From Mimachlamys varia (lineage: Eukaryota; Mollusca; Bivalvia; Pectinida; Pectinidae), in contig OX392533.1 of assembly GCA_947623455.1 (NCBI GenBank), positions 31,122,229-31,186,228 on the forward strand: 64,000 bases of DNA, written 5' to 3'. Of the stretch, positions 23,886 through 34,019 are shown in pieces (positions within the stretch are counted from its first letter, which is position 1; every line of letters begins with the position of its first letter). The translations under genes and the position numbers were made by a program. The notes under the pieces were generated by a model. It saw only the letters and a program-made list of their open reading frames with translations, had not been told where the DNA came from and did no database searches.

Positions 23886-24574
23886 GAAATCAACACCAAT
23901 TAAGCAGGATCATTACCCACCACAGGTTAATGTGCCATTAATATGCAGCTTTAATAGAACGAATACGTAATATATCTCATTATCCGCAAACACCAACACC
24001 TGTCCCATCCCAAAAAAGGTTATGCATATTTAAGAAAACATACAAATAAATATAAACAAACAAATAAAACCAAACAAAAATGAAAGAATATCAGGAATAA
24101 TAAGACAAATATTGTTTCATATAGCGAATGACACATGAAATGGAATTATAGATGCTACATGTACACAGAAGTAAAATATGACGAAATGTATTAAAAAAGA
24201 AACATTTCCTCAACAGTTGGGAAACCTTTAAAAGTCATTTTCTAATGAACCTCAATATTTCAGTTGTGTTCTGTGATCCACATCACGCTCCAAACCGCAG
24301 CAGCTATTCTGGGCACGCCTGGAAGCTTCCGATGTAATTACTCTGGAGTCTCTTAGATTAAACATGTCTCGTAAATTCCATTAGAAGACATTTATTGCTT
24401 TCCCTGAGCGGAATACACAGAAACTTACCTTAATTACCAAAAAGAAGTCGAATTTTACTTAATTAACCAGTAAACAAATACATCATTCAAATGTCATCGT
24501 CGCGTGGCGGGTCTGTAGCAGCAGAAGTGTATATGTTTAAAGAGGTCGAAAGTGTCGGCACATTTTAAAATACA
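23886..24574. other. No gene recognised
   Basis: AT-rich with A-rich stretches around 24040-24090. No repeat or coding unit identified. Confidence 0.3.
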
Positions 24575-24745
24575 ATCTTTATTTATTTAACAAACCAATT
24601 ACGAAACAAGTAAGATAGCTTATAATGATAACTTTTGTCGGCCTGGACGTTTGCGCGTGGTGGGTCTTGGTGTGGGAGGAGTACTAGCAGAAAACAACCA
24701 CGTGGTCGAGCAGGTAATCTCATACTTTTTCACGTCCGATCGAAG
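24575..24745 (-). mobile_element. SINE fragment with AT-rich LINE-type tail
   Basis: The minus strand reads CACGTGGTTGTTTTC, GTACTCCTCCCACACC and GCGCAAACGTCCAGGCC, then a tail with TTGTTAAATAAATAAAG. The core and tail resemble molluscan V-SINEs. The head ends near 24745 in TTGGGTTCAATTCTTCGATC, a B-box-like motif. Confidence 0.5.
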
Positions 24746-25119
24746 AATTGAACCCAAAATTGTTTTCTGTTGTTGAACGGCCCGTCGACAATATGACTCA
24801 TTTAGTCATCCTCCTGGTTATCAACTTATATATATAATTACTGAAATTTACTTTAAGATTCGATTGCTTCAGAAGAAAGAAAGCATAATAAGTATATGTA
24901 ATATTTCTGTGGTATATCAAACGCGCTTTTTTCGTGTTTGGCACGAGGCCTGGTAATGATAGAATCATGCGGAATTTCAACTCGTAGTGAGTGACATATT
25001 TTCGATAAAGAGGTAGAATTACACGCGGCTTTTTCGTGTCAAAAAGTGGGGACTATGAAGGTGTGATTAGGTCACATTGAAACTGTCCTCTTCCTCCTTC
25101 GTAAACAGTATGTAATTGA
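24746..25119. other. No gene recognised
   Basis: Lies between a SINE and a LINE remnant. Only a 60-codon minus-strand ORF, with no domain. Confidence 0.3.
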
Positions 25120-25790
25120 AATATGGCAGATCAGCAGGAAGTAAAGCGGTCCAGAATCCCTCGACCGTTGGTTCGGATCGGGTTTCTGCTACTATCACAT
25201 CCCATCTGGTGACGGGTCTCGTAGGAACGAGTGCTTATACATGGCCATTCTGGATGGTACCTGAAGGATGTAGTTGGATGATGACCCTCTGGTCCTGACA
25301 TAAGCGATATGGATATAATTATGACATGGAATCACCGCCAGCTGATGTACGATAATAGTTTACATCATGACAGCTCTGGATCCAGCAAACGACGTGTCCT
25401 CAAAGATTCCCATCCCAGCTGCTGCAGCATCCCGATCACATATCCCACCTCTCTATTGCGGTAGTTGTTGCAGGTGAATCGCACAGCTCGGCTTTGTACT
25501 TTCTCTAAAGCATCATATTGTAGTTTGATATGAGGGTCCTTAACTGTAGCAGAGTACCACAGTGTGAGATGTATGTCTGCTTCCCCATATCCATGCTGCG
25601 TCTGACATTTCTCTTCAGGAATCCAAAGGATCTTGTGGGCGTGATAGCTAAGATACGTTCCGACTGATGTATCCTTCCAGGTACATACTTTAGTGTGTGT
25701 CCATGGAATACATATAAGGTTGAGTGTCTGGAGATCTCGTCTTGGAGATGTTGATGGTAACACACCTCTCAGGATGAAATGAGAAATGCT
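25120..25790 (-). pseudogene. LINE ORF2 C-terminal fragment, truncated by the DIRS element
   Basis: The minus strand first gives HGHTLKYVP and FGFLKRNVR. In the adjoining frame it then gives YDALEKVQSRAVRFTCNNY and MLQQLGWESLRTRR. These are characteristic of the region downstream of the reverse-transcriptase palm in Jockey/CR1-type LINEs (KYLG, FLKRN, LE-VQRRAARF and LGW-SL-RR blocks). Reading on with frameshifts, MYKHSFL and SEPTVEGFWTALLPA near 25130-25240 look like the ORF terminus. The catalytic part is missing because the fragment ends, at its upstream side, where the DIRS element starts. At least two frameshifts show it is dead. Confidence 0.8.
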
Positions 25791-25793
25791 ATA

Positions 25794-25839
25794 TTCTCTT
25801 CCATTCAGCCCTACGGCTTACTAGTTAAATAATATGCAC
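25794..25839 (+). repeat. DIRS left-end segment complementary to the ICR
   Basis: TTCTCTTCCATTCAGCCCTA through GGCTTACTAGTTAAATAATA to ATGCAC is the exact reverse complement of 29016-29061 over about 45 bp. In DIRS elements the internal complementary region matches the element's outer end and templates circular-junction formation. Confidence 0.85.
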
Positions 25840-25868
25840 TTATCAACCTGTTGGGTGCGTGAAACTGA

Positions 25869-25972
25869 AGTTCAAAGTTGAAAATATTCATCGATAGGGC
25901 ACCGCACGTGCCTGACCCCATGAGATGTCACCATATAAAAAGGCATGAACAAGCCTTGATACCCGCTTTTTT
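25869..25972 (+). repeat. DIRS left inverted terminal repeat
   Basis: The segment from AGTTCAAAGTTGAAAATATT to CCTTGATACCC recurs inverted at 29229-29341 with only a few differences, including an extra 8-9 bp within the AAAGTT motif of the right copy. Confidence 0.9.
25934..25940 (+). promoter_or_regulatory. TATA box in the left DIRS repeat
   Basis: TATAAAA lies about 210 bp upstream of the Gag start. An initiator-like TCAGTCA lies about 40 bp further on. The right repeat carries the same TATA on the minus strand (29262-29268), so transcription could start inward from both ends. Confidence 0.5.
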
Positions 25973-26151
25973 GTCAGTCAGGGTGCGCGACAGACATTAA
26001 GCCAGAAGGGAAGGTTATCTTCGCGTTCGCTATTGAAGCTTTTGCTTGGTACAGCATTGTGCCTATTTTGTTTCCTTTCCTTCGCTCCGTGTGTCGGATT
26101 TCATTTGTTTACATATTTGTAATTAGCTGTTTTATTACGGTGAGATTGAGT

Positions 26152-27447
26152 ATGCGTCGTAAGCTGGCTCGCGGAAAATGGTTGCAATTGTCAGTGACTT
26201 TCGACGCTGATAATTTTGATTCTGACGACGACCTCTCTCTCCACCCAGGAGAGACGGAGGCAGAGGGGTGTGATGATTTTTTCCCTGAACCCCTTCCGAA
26301 TTTAGATTCGGGCATAAGCGACCCTGTCGCTTGTAGCGCCAATGAGGTTGCGCAGTCGCAGTCACCGAACGTTGTTCGGAATGATAAACATGGCGTCGTC
26401 GGAGGCGATGCCCCGACTGTTCCTGTGCCCCGTGGGGGTAGGAAACGTGTCTGCAGTGAGGCTGCCGCTGGCAGCGAGTTTCAGCTTATGGCGAAACGTA
26501 TGAGGGCTCTGGAGGAGCAGTTGGCAGACGTTAAACGAGACCGGGTGTGTTCCGGGACGGAAAATCAAACGACTGGTGGGTATAACAATAATGATTATTT
26601 TGTTGACAATTTTGACTCAGATTTTATGGGTATGACCGACCCGTTGGGTCTTCAAAATCCAGAGCAGTCTTTAACAATGGACTTAGATGATATATATTCT
26701 GATATCTTACCCACAGAGCAAGGTCAGATGGAGGACCTGTTTGCCGTCCCTGATTACGTCTATGGTAACACGAAGGTGGGTCCGAGTGTTCATAAGGGAC
26801 TCGCCAAGCTTGTGAACACTGCTTGTAGGAAAACGTCGGATGTGTCAAAAATGGCAGAGAAATATCCGATGCCGGCAAATTGTGCCGACATGACCGTTCC
26901 GCGGTGCAACCCCGAGATTTGGGGTAAACTTGGTAAGCCCTTACAGGCAAGGGATTTTCAACTTAAGGAGGCTCAGAAGTCTGTGTCTGACGGTATGGTA
27001 CCTGTAATGAGGCTGACGGAGCTTCTTATGAACCATCCTGACTTCCGAGAGAAGTTAAGGCCACTGTGTATTGACTCTCTGTCTATGTTAGGTAATGCGG
27101 TGCATATGTTGTCTGTGAAACGTAGGTTTCTTATGAGACAAGCCCTTCCGCCATCATATCATGCCTTATGTGGGAAAGACATGCCGATTACTTCAAATTT
27201 CTTTAGAGATGATCTCGCCAAGAGGGTAAGAGACATTTCGGAAGCTAATAAGGCTTTCAATGTTTTGTCTTCACGTAAACAGGTGCAGCGTGGAGGTTGG
27301 AATGGCGGCCAGAGAGGACGAGGGGGCTATGGTCAGTACAGAGGCTCGGGGAGGCCAGGCCAGGGGGGCCGGGGACAACGGCGGCCCGCAAACATGCAGC
27401 AAGGTCAGGGGCCAGAGCCAGACTCAGAAAAAAGAGTAGCCCCCTAA
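26152..27447 (+). CDS. DIRS ORF1, Gag-like protein (431 aa)
   Basis: This is an intact reading frame encoding a nucleic-acid-binding structural protein. From this start, the first ~100 residues are acidic (DADNFDSDDDLSLHPGETEA). A short predicted coiled coil follows (QLMAKRMRALEEQLADVKRD). Then comes a Gag-like central domain (MPANCADMTVPRCNPEIW, and the segment around LLMNHPDFREKLRPLC). The tail is an Arg/Gly-rich RGG-type region (GGWNGGQRGRGGYGQYRGSG) that should bind RNA. The frame is open back to 26059, but that upstream part begins at GTG and contains no ATG; 26152 is the first in-frame ATG, so the hydrophobic extension is not expected in the protein. The stop TAA (27445-27447) follows CCC directly and overlaps the start of the open second frame. 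There are no internal stops, so decay is not evident. Confidence 0.85.
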   Translation: MRRKLARGKWLQLSVTFDADNFDSDDDLSLHPGETEAEGCDDFFPEPLPNLDSGISDPVACSANEVAQSQSPNVVRNDKHGVVGGDAPTVPVPRGGRKRVCSEAAAGSEFQLMAKRMRALEEQLADVKRDRVCSGTENQTTGGYNNNDYFVDNFDSDFMGMTDPLGLQNPEQSLTMDLDDIYSDILPTEQGQMEDLFAVPDYVYGNTKVGPSVHKGLAKLVNTACRKTSDVSKMAEKYPMPANCADMTVPRCNPEIWGKLGKPLQARDFQLKEAQKSVSDGMVPVMRLTELLMNHPDFREKLRPLCIDSLSMLGNAVHMLSVKRRFLMRQALPPSYHALCGKDMPITSNFFRDDLAKRVRDISEANKAFNVLSSRKQVQRGGWNGGQRGRGGYGQYRGSGRPGQGGRGQRRPANMQQGQGPEPDSEKRVAP

Positions 27448-27449
27448 GG
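27440..27449 (+). promoter_or_regulatory. Candidate +1 frameshift site at the Gag stop
   Basis: Gag ends GTA-GCC-CCC-TAA. The second frame is closed by TAG at 27437-27439 and then open. It has no ATG before the conserved RT start. A +1 slip of the CCC codon to CCT would continue AAG-GTG-AGT-GTT and enter ORF2. The permissible window is only about 8 nt. An alternative reading is that AAG/GTGAGT here is a near-perfect 5' splice site. Confidence 0.45.
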
Positions 27450-28894
27450 TGAGTGTTCCATCTGGTAGACTCAGAGAGAATTTAGAGTTTTGGAAAACTT
27501 TGACAGATGATGAATGGATTTTAGAGACTGTGAGTGGCCTTAGTCTTGAGTTTGTAGAGACCCCTGTGCAATATAGATTGCCGGGAGCAATATCTTTTAG
27601 TAAGGAGGAGATGGAGATTGTTGATTCTGAGGTGAATGATTTGTTATCTAAAGGGGCAATAACTCAGTCTTTTCATGAGGAAGGTGAATTTATTTCTAAT
27701 TTATTCCTTTGCTCCTTTCAGTCTGATCAGCCGTGTATTGCACAAAGTGAAGAAAGACAAAGTAAGTATGGCAATAGTAGTCGTTCCTTTATGGAGAAGT
27801 CAAGCGTGGCTACCTACTCTATTAAACATTGTTGTGGATGCTCCCGCACGTCTGCCGAGGTGGCGGGACTTGCTATTGTCCCCACAGGGGGAGCCGCATC
27901 CCTTAAGAAACAAATTGAGACTGATCGCATGTTGCGTGTCAGGAGATCCCTGCAGAAGCAGGGCTTTTCGCGACAAGCTGCCACGCTTGTCTTCTCCTGG
28001 AAACGATCCACGTCTAAGCAGTATGACTTGGCGTGGAACAACTGGATCACTTGGAGTGGTGAACGACAAGTTTGTGCCAATTGTCCCATTATCAAGGAGG
28101 TGATTTCTTATCTTACTCATTTGTTTAACTTAGGGAAGTCTTACAGTGTGATAAATACACATAAGTGTATGTTGTCCCAGACTTTGGCATTGCTAGGTCA
28201 TTCAGTACTGCTGAATAATGCTCTCATATCTAGGTTTATGAAGGGTGTATTCAACATTAATCCTCCTAAACCCAGGTATTCATCAACGTGGGATGTGGCA
28301 CCCTTGCTGACGCTTTTAGGTGACATGTTCTCTTTGACGTCATTGGAACTGGATTCATTGACAATGAAGTTGGCATGCTTAATAGCGCTCACAACAGCGC
28401 AAAGAGCACAAACATTGGTTAATTTAGATCTTGAGCATATGCAAGATTTCGGAGACTCTATTGTCTTTACTGTTCCGGAACTTATGAAAACATCCAAGCC
28501 GTCAAAACCATTTTATAAAGTAACATTGTATAAATATGCACAGGAAAAATTGTGTATAGTTTCAACTCTGAAGTATTATGTGTCAAAGACAGTAAATGTG
28601 CGAAAGAGTAATAAACTTTTAGTCTCTTTCAGACGAGGGTTACAGGTGTCCACATCCACAGTTGCAAGGTGGATCAGGGAGTTGATGACGGCAGCTGGAG
28701 TGAGTCACCAGTTTCGACCCCACTCTATCAGAGGGGCTTCTGTGTCGGCGGCAAAGACGGCTGGGACATCTCTCAAAAGCATTTTGGAAACTGCAAATTG
28801 GGCTTCTGCTGAGACTTTCCGTAGATTCTACCTGAGGGATGTGAATGTTTATATGTCTTTTTCTACCAGTGTTTTACAAACAGGACAGGGATAA
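27440..28894 (+). CDS. DIRS ORF2: RT stub fused to tyrosine recombinase
   Basis: Numbering from the GTG at 27449, residues ~9-87 are the start of a DIRS reverse transcriptase (NLEFWKTLTDDEWILETVSG; later NDLLSKGAITQSF and EFISNLFL). There the RT breaks off. From about residue 155 the frame is a tyrosine recombinase: a SAM-like core-binding domain (FSRQAATLVFSWKRSTSKQY), then the catalytic domain with Arg319 (TTAQRAQTL), His425-x-x-Arg428 (RPHSIRGASV), Trp451 and Tyr461 (NWASAETFRRFYLRDV). All the family's key residues are present, so the recombinase may be active and cut-and-join the circular DNA intermediate. In complete DIRS elements the YR lies in a different frame from RT; here the deletion has put both in one 481-codon frame. 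No ATG precedes the RT stub; the first Met codon is residue 55. Confidence 0.85.
   Translation, partial: PPKVSVPSGRLRENLEFWKTLTDDEWILETVSGLSLEFVETPVQYRLPGAISFSKEEMEIVDSEVNDLLSKGAITQSFHEEGEFISNLFLCSFQSDQPCIAQSEERQSKYGNSSRSFMEKSSVATYSIKHCCGCSRTSAEVAGLAIVPTGGAASLKKQIETDRMLRVRRSLQKQGFSRQAATLVFSWKRSTSKQYDLAWNNWITWSGERQVCANCPIIKEVISYLTHLFNLGKSYSVINTHKCMLSQTLALLGHSVLLNNALISRFMKGVFNINPPKPRYSSTWDVAPLLTLLGDMFSLTSLELDSLTMKLACLIALTTAQRAQTLVNLDLEHMQDFGDSIVFTVPELMKTSKPSKPFYKVTLYKYAQEKLCIVSTLKYYVSKTVNVRKSNKLLVSFRRGLQVSTSTVARWIRELMTAAGVSHQFRPHSIRGASVSAAKTAGTSLKSILETANWASAETFRRFYLRDVNVYMSFSTSVLQTGQG
27675..28103 (+). pseudogene. DIRS RT/RNase H C-terminal remnant, overlapping frame
   Basis: In the frame after ORF2's, residues YSFAPFSLISRVLHKVKKDK then IVVVPLWRSQAWLPTLL and HPLRNKLRLIACCVSG correspond to the end of the RNase H and connection region of DIRS Pol (YAFPPF, APxWPxQxW and HPL-L-LLACxxSG type blocks). 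It overlaps the recombinase, the normal DIRS layout. Because the RT palm between SNLFL and YSFAPF is deleted, this frame has lost its start and catalytic domain. Confidence 0.8.
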
Positions 28895-29015
28895 ATGTAT
28901 GAATTATGAAAGACTTTATGAAATTTGGTGTACATTTGAATTATTAATGAATGATTGAACTTTATTTGGAGTTTTATTTTCTTGGATATCTGGAATGTTG
29001 GCAGATTCTTTGAAG

Positions 29016-29061
29016 GTGCATATTATTTAACTAGTAAGCCGTAGGGCTGAATGGAAGAGAA
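29016..29061 (+). repeat. DIRS internal complementary region
   Basis: Reverse complement of 25794-25839 and located before, not after, the right inverted repeat. This order (left end, ORFs, ICR, right ITR) distinguishes a DIRS element from an ordinary terminal-inverted-repeat transposon. Confidence 0.8.
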
Positions 29062-29228
29062 CCCCCCCCCCCCCCCCTCATCCAAGTATCACGATGGATG
29101 AGAGGGATTCTCTGTAATGAAGCCCGGAGGCTGGAGAGTTAAAACCCTCCCAAGTCTCTGGGTTTCTATCCTTTATAATGTTGGATATCCCTCCCGTATG
29201 TTGCACATAATCCGCCAACATTTCTCTT

Positions 29229-29341
29229 TAAAAAAACGGGTATCAAGGCTTGTTCATGCCTTTTTATATGGTGACCTCTCATGGGGTCAGGCACGTGCGG
29301 TGCCCTATTGATGAATATTTTCAACTTTTGAACTTTGAACT
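29229..29341 (-). repeat. DIRS right inverted terminal repeat
   Basis: Inverted copy of 25869-25972. It runs from ACGGGTATCAAGGCTTGTTC to TTCAACTTTTGAACTTTGAA. Confidence 0.9.
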
Positions 29342-29344
29342 GCC

Positions 29345-29480
29345 ACATGAGGTGATGCTGTCAAAGGCTCGGTCGAGATAGGATGTAACACATTCCGTAT
29401 GTCATCAATGTCTGCCTTGTCCCATAGGTTTATAGTACGGGGGAAATATTTGAACCTCTTGGGAGTTTAAGCAGAGTCAT
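29345..29480 (-). pseudogene. Possible LINE ORF2 terminus
   Basis: The minus strand reads RFKYFPRTINLWDKADIDDI, similar to the FFPRTI-x-W-N block near the C-terminus of Jockey/CR1 ORF2. It is not collinear with the LINE fragment on the other side of the DIRS element, so it would be a separate copy. Confidence 0.3.
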
Positions 29481-29739
29481 CGAGGATTATGTCATGATTA
29501 TGTTTATGTCATATTTCCGATAACAGTGTTCTGGTAGAAAGCGCAGGATTTGAAAATCCAATCGGTAGGCGGAAGGTTGGTCTCGAAAGCGTTAGATTAT
29601 CGCTTAATGTCCATGTTGAAATCGCAAATTTCCCTTTGGAATTATCGAATTGAAAAATGATTTGTAAGCCAGTTTTTATAATTCTTCTGAAATAGTTCAG
29701 GGACCATTAAATCTACACCAGCCCAAAACGAAAGTTTAA

Positions 29740-30995
29740 TTGAAACTAGTTAATATTGACACAGGTGTCATTCAAGGTTTAATACTCGGTCCCCTTTTCT
29801 TTTTTTCTTTAGGAAACGTATTGATGATATTACTGATATATTTGATTCGGCCTCCATGTTATTTGTAAAAGACACATCATAACTTAAGTTTATTCTGGTA
29901 TTTCATTCTACAAAATACAGACTGTTCTCTTTCAACAAATGACCTAGAATCTAAGTTACACTGTATTTTAAACCTAAATGACGTTCTTGTTTTTTCAAAT
30001 GCTAACGATGTTCGCGATGACTTGGACCTGCCATTAGATGGGAACGACTATCAGTTTACAGACGTACGCAAACATTATTTCAAATGGAAAATGGGGAAGT
30101 CATGTCGACGCAGGTTAAAGTTAGCTTGTGAAAAAAGTTAATGTTTCAAGGAAACTGAAATTCACATTTAAAAGAGATGTATTTTTAAGAACATATAAAT
30201 CTTTCGTTTTACCAGTTAAGAATATGCCTGTGAATTATGAGATGATTGACTACTTTTGAATCCGAGAAATTACAGAAAGCAGAAAGAGAGACAGCTTGAG
30301 CTATAACATGACTGCTTTTGTATGCAAGCAATGATTCATTATACTTCGAAACGGATTTAGAAACATTATCAGAGAGGAGTAAAAGGCGAAAGTTGAAAGT
30401 TTTACATCAATGATAATAAACTCAACCTATTAATCAAGTAGGCGACAACAACTGGTACGATGTACAGAACCGATATGATTAATATTTTCGTTCTTTAAGA
30501 CTCTTCAAGCAACTAATCTCTTCTTCAATCGTCTGTGTAATTCATTAGACAATGAAATAAGTACTTTAAAAAAACAAAACACAAACAACACATTAACGCC
30601 TTAAAATAACTTCCTATCTTCTATATACTATGGTGCTAATGTGTCTCTGTCATCTGCTATAATTTTAGCTATCGTATACAAAATATATTACATACGTCAC
30701 TCGGCATCAGTGCAGCTGTTTGAAAAAGTGATTTGTTCCGTGTACAGATTGTTGATATTCCATCATGTACTTGGGGACATTCCTGTGAGGATATCGGCCA
30801 TTTATCTTTAGAATGTAAGCTTGTTTTGATACAGCACAAGTTACAGGTTTTAATCATAAGCTAATTGAATATATATCCAGATAGTTAGCATTAAGATTTA
30901 CTTTTATTTGGCAATATAAATCTGTCAATAGATACAAATACGGAGCTGTTAGGACACGTGCAACTCTTCATCAAAATACTGCAAAAGATTTAAGT
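29740..30995 (+). pseudogene. Non-LTR retrotransposon RT pseudogene
   Basis: Across all three plus frames the conserved order of a LINE ORF2 C-terminal half can be followed. TGVIQGLILGPLFF (RT motif, usually SGVPQGSxLGPLLF) is at about 29760. ESEKLQKAERETA is at about 30258, and FETDLETLSERSKRRKL at about 30348. A Cys/His cluster SCTWGHSCEDIGHLSLEC is at 30763-30816, and HVQLFIKILQ near 30960. Many stops and frameshifts separate these blocks; the YADD catalytic motif is degraded (LFVKDTS). It is therefore an old, inactive copy of a Jockey-like element. Confidence 0.75.
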
Positions 30996-33784
30996 AAAAC
31001 ATATTAATTGTAAACATGTTATACATGCATTGTTAAAATTTAATGTTATCATCATGCACCGTGTTGAAGGAAAATACGTAGATAAGTTGAAATTTGCGCC
31101 TAATTTTCTATCTGCTTACCTTTTTCTTATACAATTTTGGGTCAAAAGTCTTTCCGCATTCGTTTCTTTTCCTGTGTATATTTTTTCATTTACAACTTTA
31201 TTCCGTGAAATTTCTTTACTTTGTTTATGGACGGATTTTGACAATATTTGGTTGTTTTGTACAGAAATATCCACAGTGTCTTATGATAATATTTATTAAA
31301 TTTTCCGTTGCGTATTTGTTGAGCAGAATTATCTACACTGGCAATTTCCGTTTGGCGCCATTTCTGTATAAGTCGCTTCGAACATAAAGTCAAAATGGCG
31401 TCCAAAAAATGGATGCTGTAAATGAATTATGATTTCTCTGGTCATTAATATCGGTAAACAGTGAAAATATTATGAGATGAAAAAAGAAATAATTCGCTGT
31501 GTACAAAATTTCATTAAAAATGCTCCAAAAATAAAGTCATGAAAATTCATTGGACAAAGTTTGATATACAAAGAATATATAGCAAAATAAAAAATGAGGG
31601 AAGATTTTGACCCCTAACTGTAGTTACAAAAGGTATGCAATTTGCCGGCAAGACACTTGCATATTTTTCTATGTCGGTTACCCACAATAGTATCACGGTT
31701 TCGTGCTACGTCTGAGGTTTTCCGGTATGGTAATGGATTTGTAATATCCTTCATAAAACGTATCTTCAGGGTGATATGGTTTAAGTAAGGTACATCTGGT
31801 GCATGGTCCTTTGCTAGCTATGGTCTGTGACATCACTTCCGTTGCCCTGGATGAATCAAGGATGAATTGTAAAGGATGATATTTGCAAACTCATTTCGAT
31901 AATGCTATTGCCTAACTATTCGTTATATGCCTGATATTTACCACATATACGTGGGTATGGTTTCTAAACTACTATAAACATTACTTACAGTAACACTTTG
32001 GCTATTTTCCAAAAACAAAGTTTGTCCGCTATGTGCTCACTGAACTATGCGGTCTGGGTTTACTTTGTAAATTAGGGACGGTCATGATTTGGTCTCCAAG
32101 GCCCAACAACTTCGGTGATACAACACTGTTTAATACTATGTCTAGACCGACTAATGATACTCATTAGGAAATGTATTTTACCGTCACAAGGGATCGGGCC
32201 AGCGATTCGCATGGCTCATGCATTTTTTTGCCGCATCTCACCAAGTGGGATTTTTTCTATTCGCAAACAACCTTGACAATATTTACCCGGCGCCACTAGT
32301 TGTCTCGACTAAAAGTCTACACAACACCACAACGCAAGATAACGCGATACTTAGCCACGGGAAACAGAGGAGCGCTAGCGACACATCAGATTAATAGTGA
32401 GATTGTCAGAATCTGTGTGATTATGCTTCCCATGTTTTAATGGAAATAATGAACGTGAGTGGTGTACGTACCCCCCGATCTATACTTTTCGTATTGGTTT
32501 CGTTTTTAATGCAATAATCCGTATTTTGCATCTACATAGTGTCATTCAAACTAGTGCCAGACGTCTGAAATAACGGTTATTTACGCGGAAATCCCGGCAC
32601 GACTGTAAACTGATATGACGTGTCTGAACCTAAACGCCTGACGTAATGCTTCTCGAGGTAATTTAATTTTTTACCACAAAAAGATTGTGCTCGCACGGCT
32701 TTGTATGACGATCCAAAAAAGCCTAATGTAAAAAGGTAATTTGCATATATATATATGTGTGTGTGGTTTCTCACTTAGTAGCGTCTGTACGACAAAGTCT
32801 GGATATTTATCTTAATTGGGAAATGGTAAATTTGAAGTAGTCTCAGAATTCCATCACAACGCGCTCCAGACAGCTTGGATGGTCCATATCTCCCCAAACA
32901 ATAATAGTCGGACCATTATGGGCTAATGTGACGATGGGAAAGGTATCATGGCGTTGTTTTTCCCAGTTTTCTCAGGAGTGAAATCTGTCTTTGTGATGAA
33001 CATGTAGAATTTAAATGTTTCATTTCGGAATCTATTTAAATGTACTACATACGACTTTAGAAATAAATTACGACTTAATAGAGACGAACGACGTTTAAAG
33101 GTTCCCCAATGGTCTCTGTTCTGGCACGCAGTTTATATTTGAAATTCTTCTCGAGAGAAGTGTTTGTTCCATTCCCACGTATACCATTCTTTTTTTTAAA
33201 CCATGTTGTTTAATATTTTCCACACAAGATAATGTTTTTCTTGTTTTAATGGAAATTGTATTCGCGTCGTTTTTGAAGGCGTATTTTGCATCCACATGGT
33301 ATCTCTCAAACTAATGCCGTACGATGTGAACGTACTATATCAAGTTTCCCGCCACCTTCCTCCTTCACTACCAGGGGTGTAGCTGGAGGTATTTTGATGT
33401 GCAAGCCCGCGACGTTTTCAAAATTTTGGGGAGGGGGGGGGGGGTGTGTTGGTGGATCACATTTGGACTTCAAATGGTGCCATTGTTTTGGACTTGTTTA
33501 AACCATCATTGTCTTGCCTATCATTATACAAATTATTAATCTGAAAATGGAATACGATATGTTTTATTTCCATGATGTATGGAAACAAAATCATTATCCA
33601 TACCTTTCTTATTTCATTAACTCATCAGTAAGTAAAACAAGAGACATTTACATGTAAAACCATATTTGATATACATACGTCTCTGTTTATAAGTATATAT
33701 GTTCTGTGTAGGCCTCAGGAAGTAAGAACTCATGCTTGTGATCTTAAGCATAATTTTGTATAATTCGAACAAGCCTAGTTTCAC
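30996..33784. other. No gene recognised
   Basis: AT-rich with overlapping short ORFs (for example 31030-31387). None has a recognisable domain. A G-run (about 11 G) lies near 33428-33443 and an (AT)n(GT)n stretch near 32745-32765. Confidence 0.4.
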
Positions 33785-33922
33785 GAAAGTTCCTTGACTT
33801 AAAAATCTCCATAGAAAAGCATTAAGGTATGAACAGGAAAATCTAAAGTTAAAGGAATTAACCATAATTCTGAAATGCATTCCTATGGAGATATATAACT
33901 TAAGGAATTTTGGCCGGGCTCA
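33785..33922. repeat. Foldback MITE-like element
   Basis: TTCCTTGACTTAAAAATCTC, then CATAGAAAAGCATT, is mirrored by AATGCATTCCTATGGAGATA, then TATAACTTAAGGAA. The flanks include TAGTTTCACGAAA at the left and GGCCGGGCT at the right. It is related in design to 16236-16356. Confidence 0.75.
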
Positions 33923-34019
33923 TTAATAATTGTATTTGCTGACATTTTGTTTAAACCGAAATGTGGTAAAAATGGCCCTTCTTTTATTACACTTAAAATG
34001 ATAAAAGGGTCATTTTTGT

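Larger units (their letters stand above)
25794..29341 (+). mobile_element. DIRS-type tyrosine-recombinase retrotransposon, internally deleted
   Basis: The element is about 3.5 kb, against roughly 5-6 kb usual for complete DIRS elements. In order it carries a left terminal region with inverted repeat, a Gag-like ORF (26152-27447), an ORF joining a reverse-transcriptase stub to a tyrosine recombinase (27440-28894), an internal complementary region (29016-29061) and a right inverted repeat (29229-29341). The inverted repeats plus the ICR, together with the YR, are diagnostic of the DIRS superfamily, which integrates through a recombinase rather than a DDE integrase. Most of the RT palm and RNase H is deleted, so it is non-autonomous. 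A C17-18 homopolymer follows the ICR. The exact outer ends are uncertain. Confidence 0.9.

Noticed and set aside
26059..26151. Hydrophobic N-terminal extension or signal peptide on the DIRS Gag
   Set aside because: This part begins at GTG and has no ATG. The first in-frame ATG is 26152, after the hydrophobic stretch.
29059..29080. Poly-C run as a functional element
   Set aside because: Homopolymer runs of similar length occur elsewhere (near 9958, 13050, 33430 and 35733). Slippage is a sufficient explanation.
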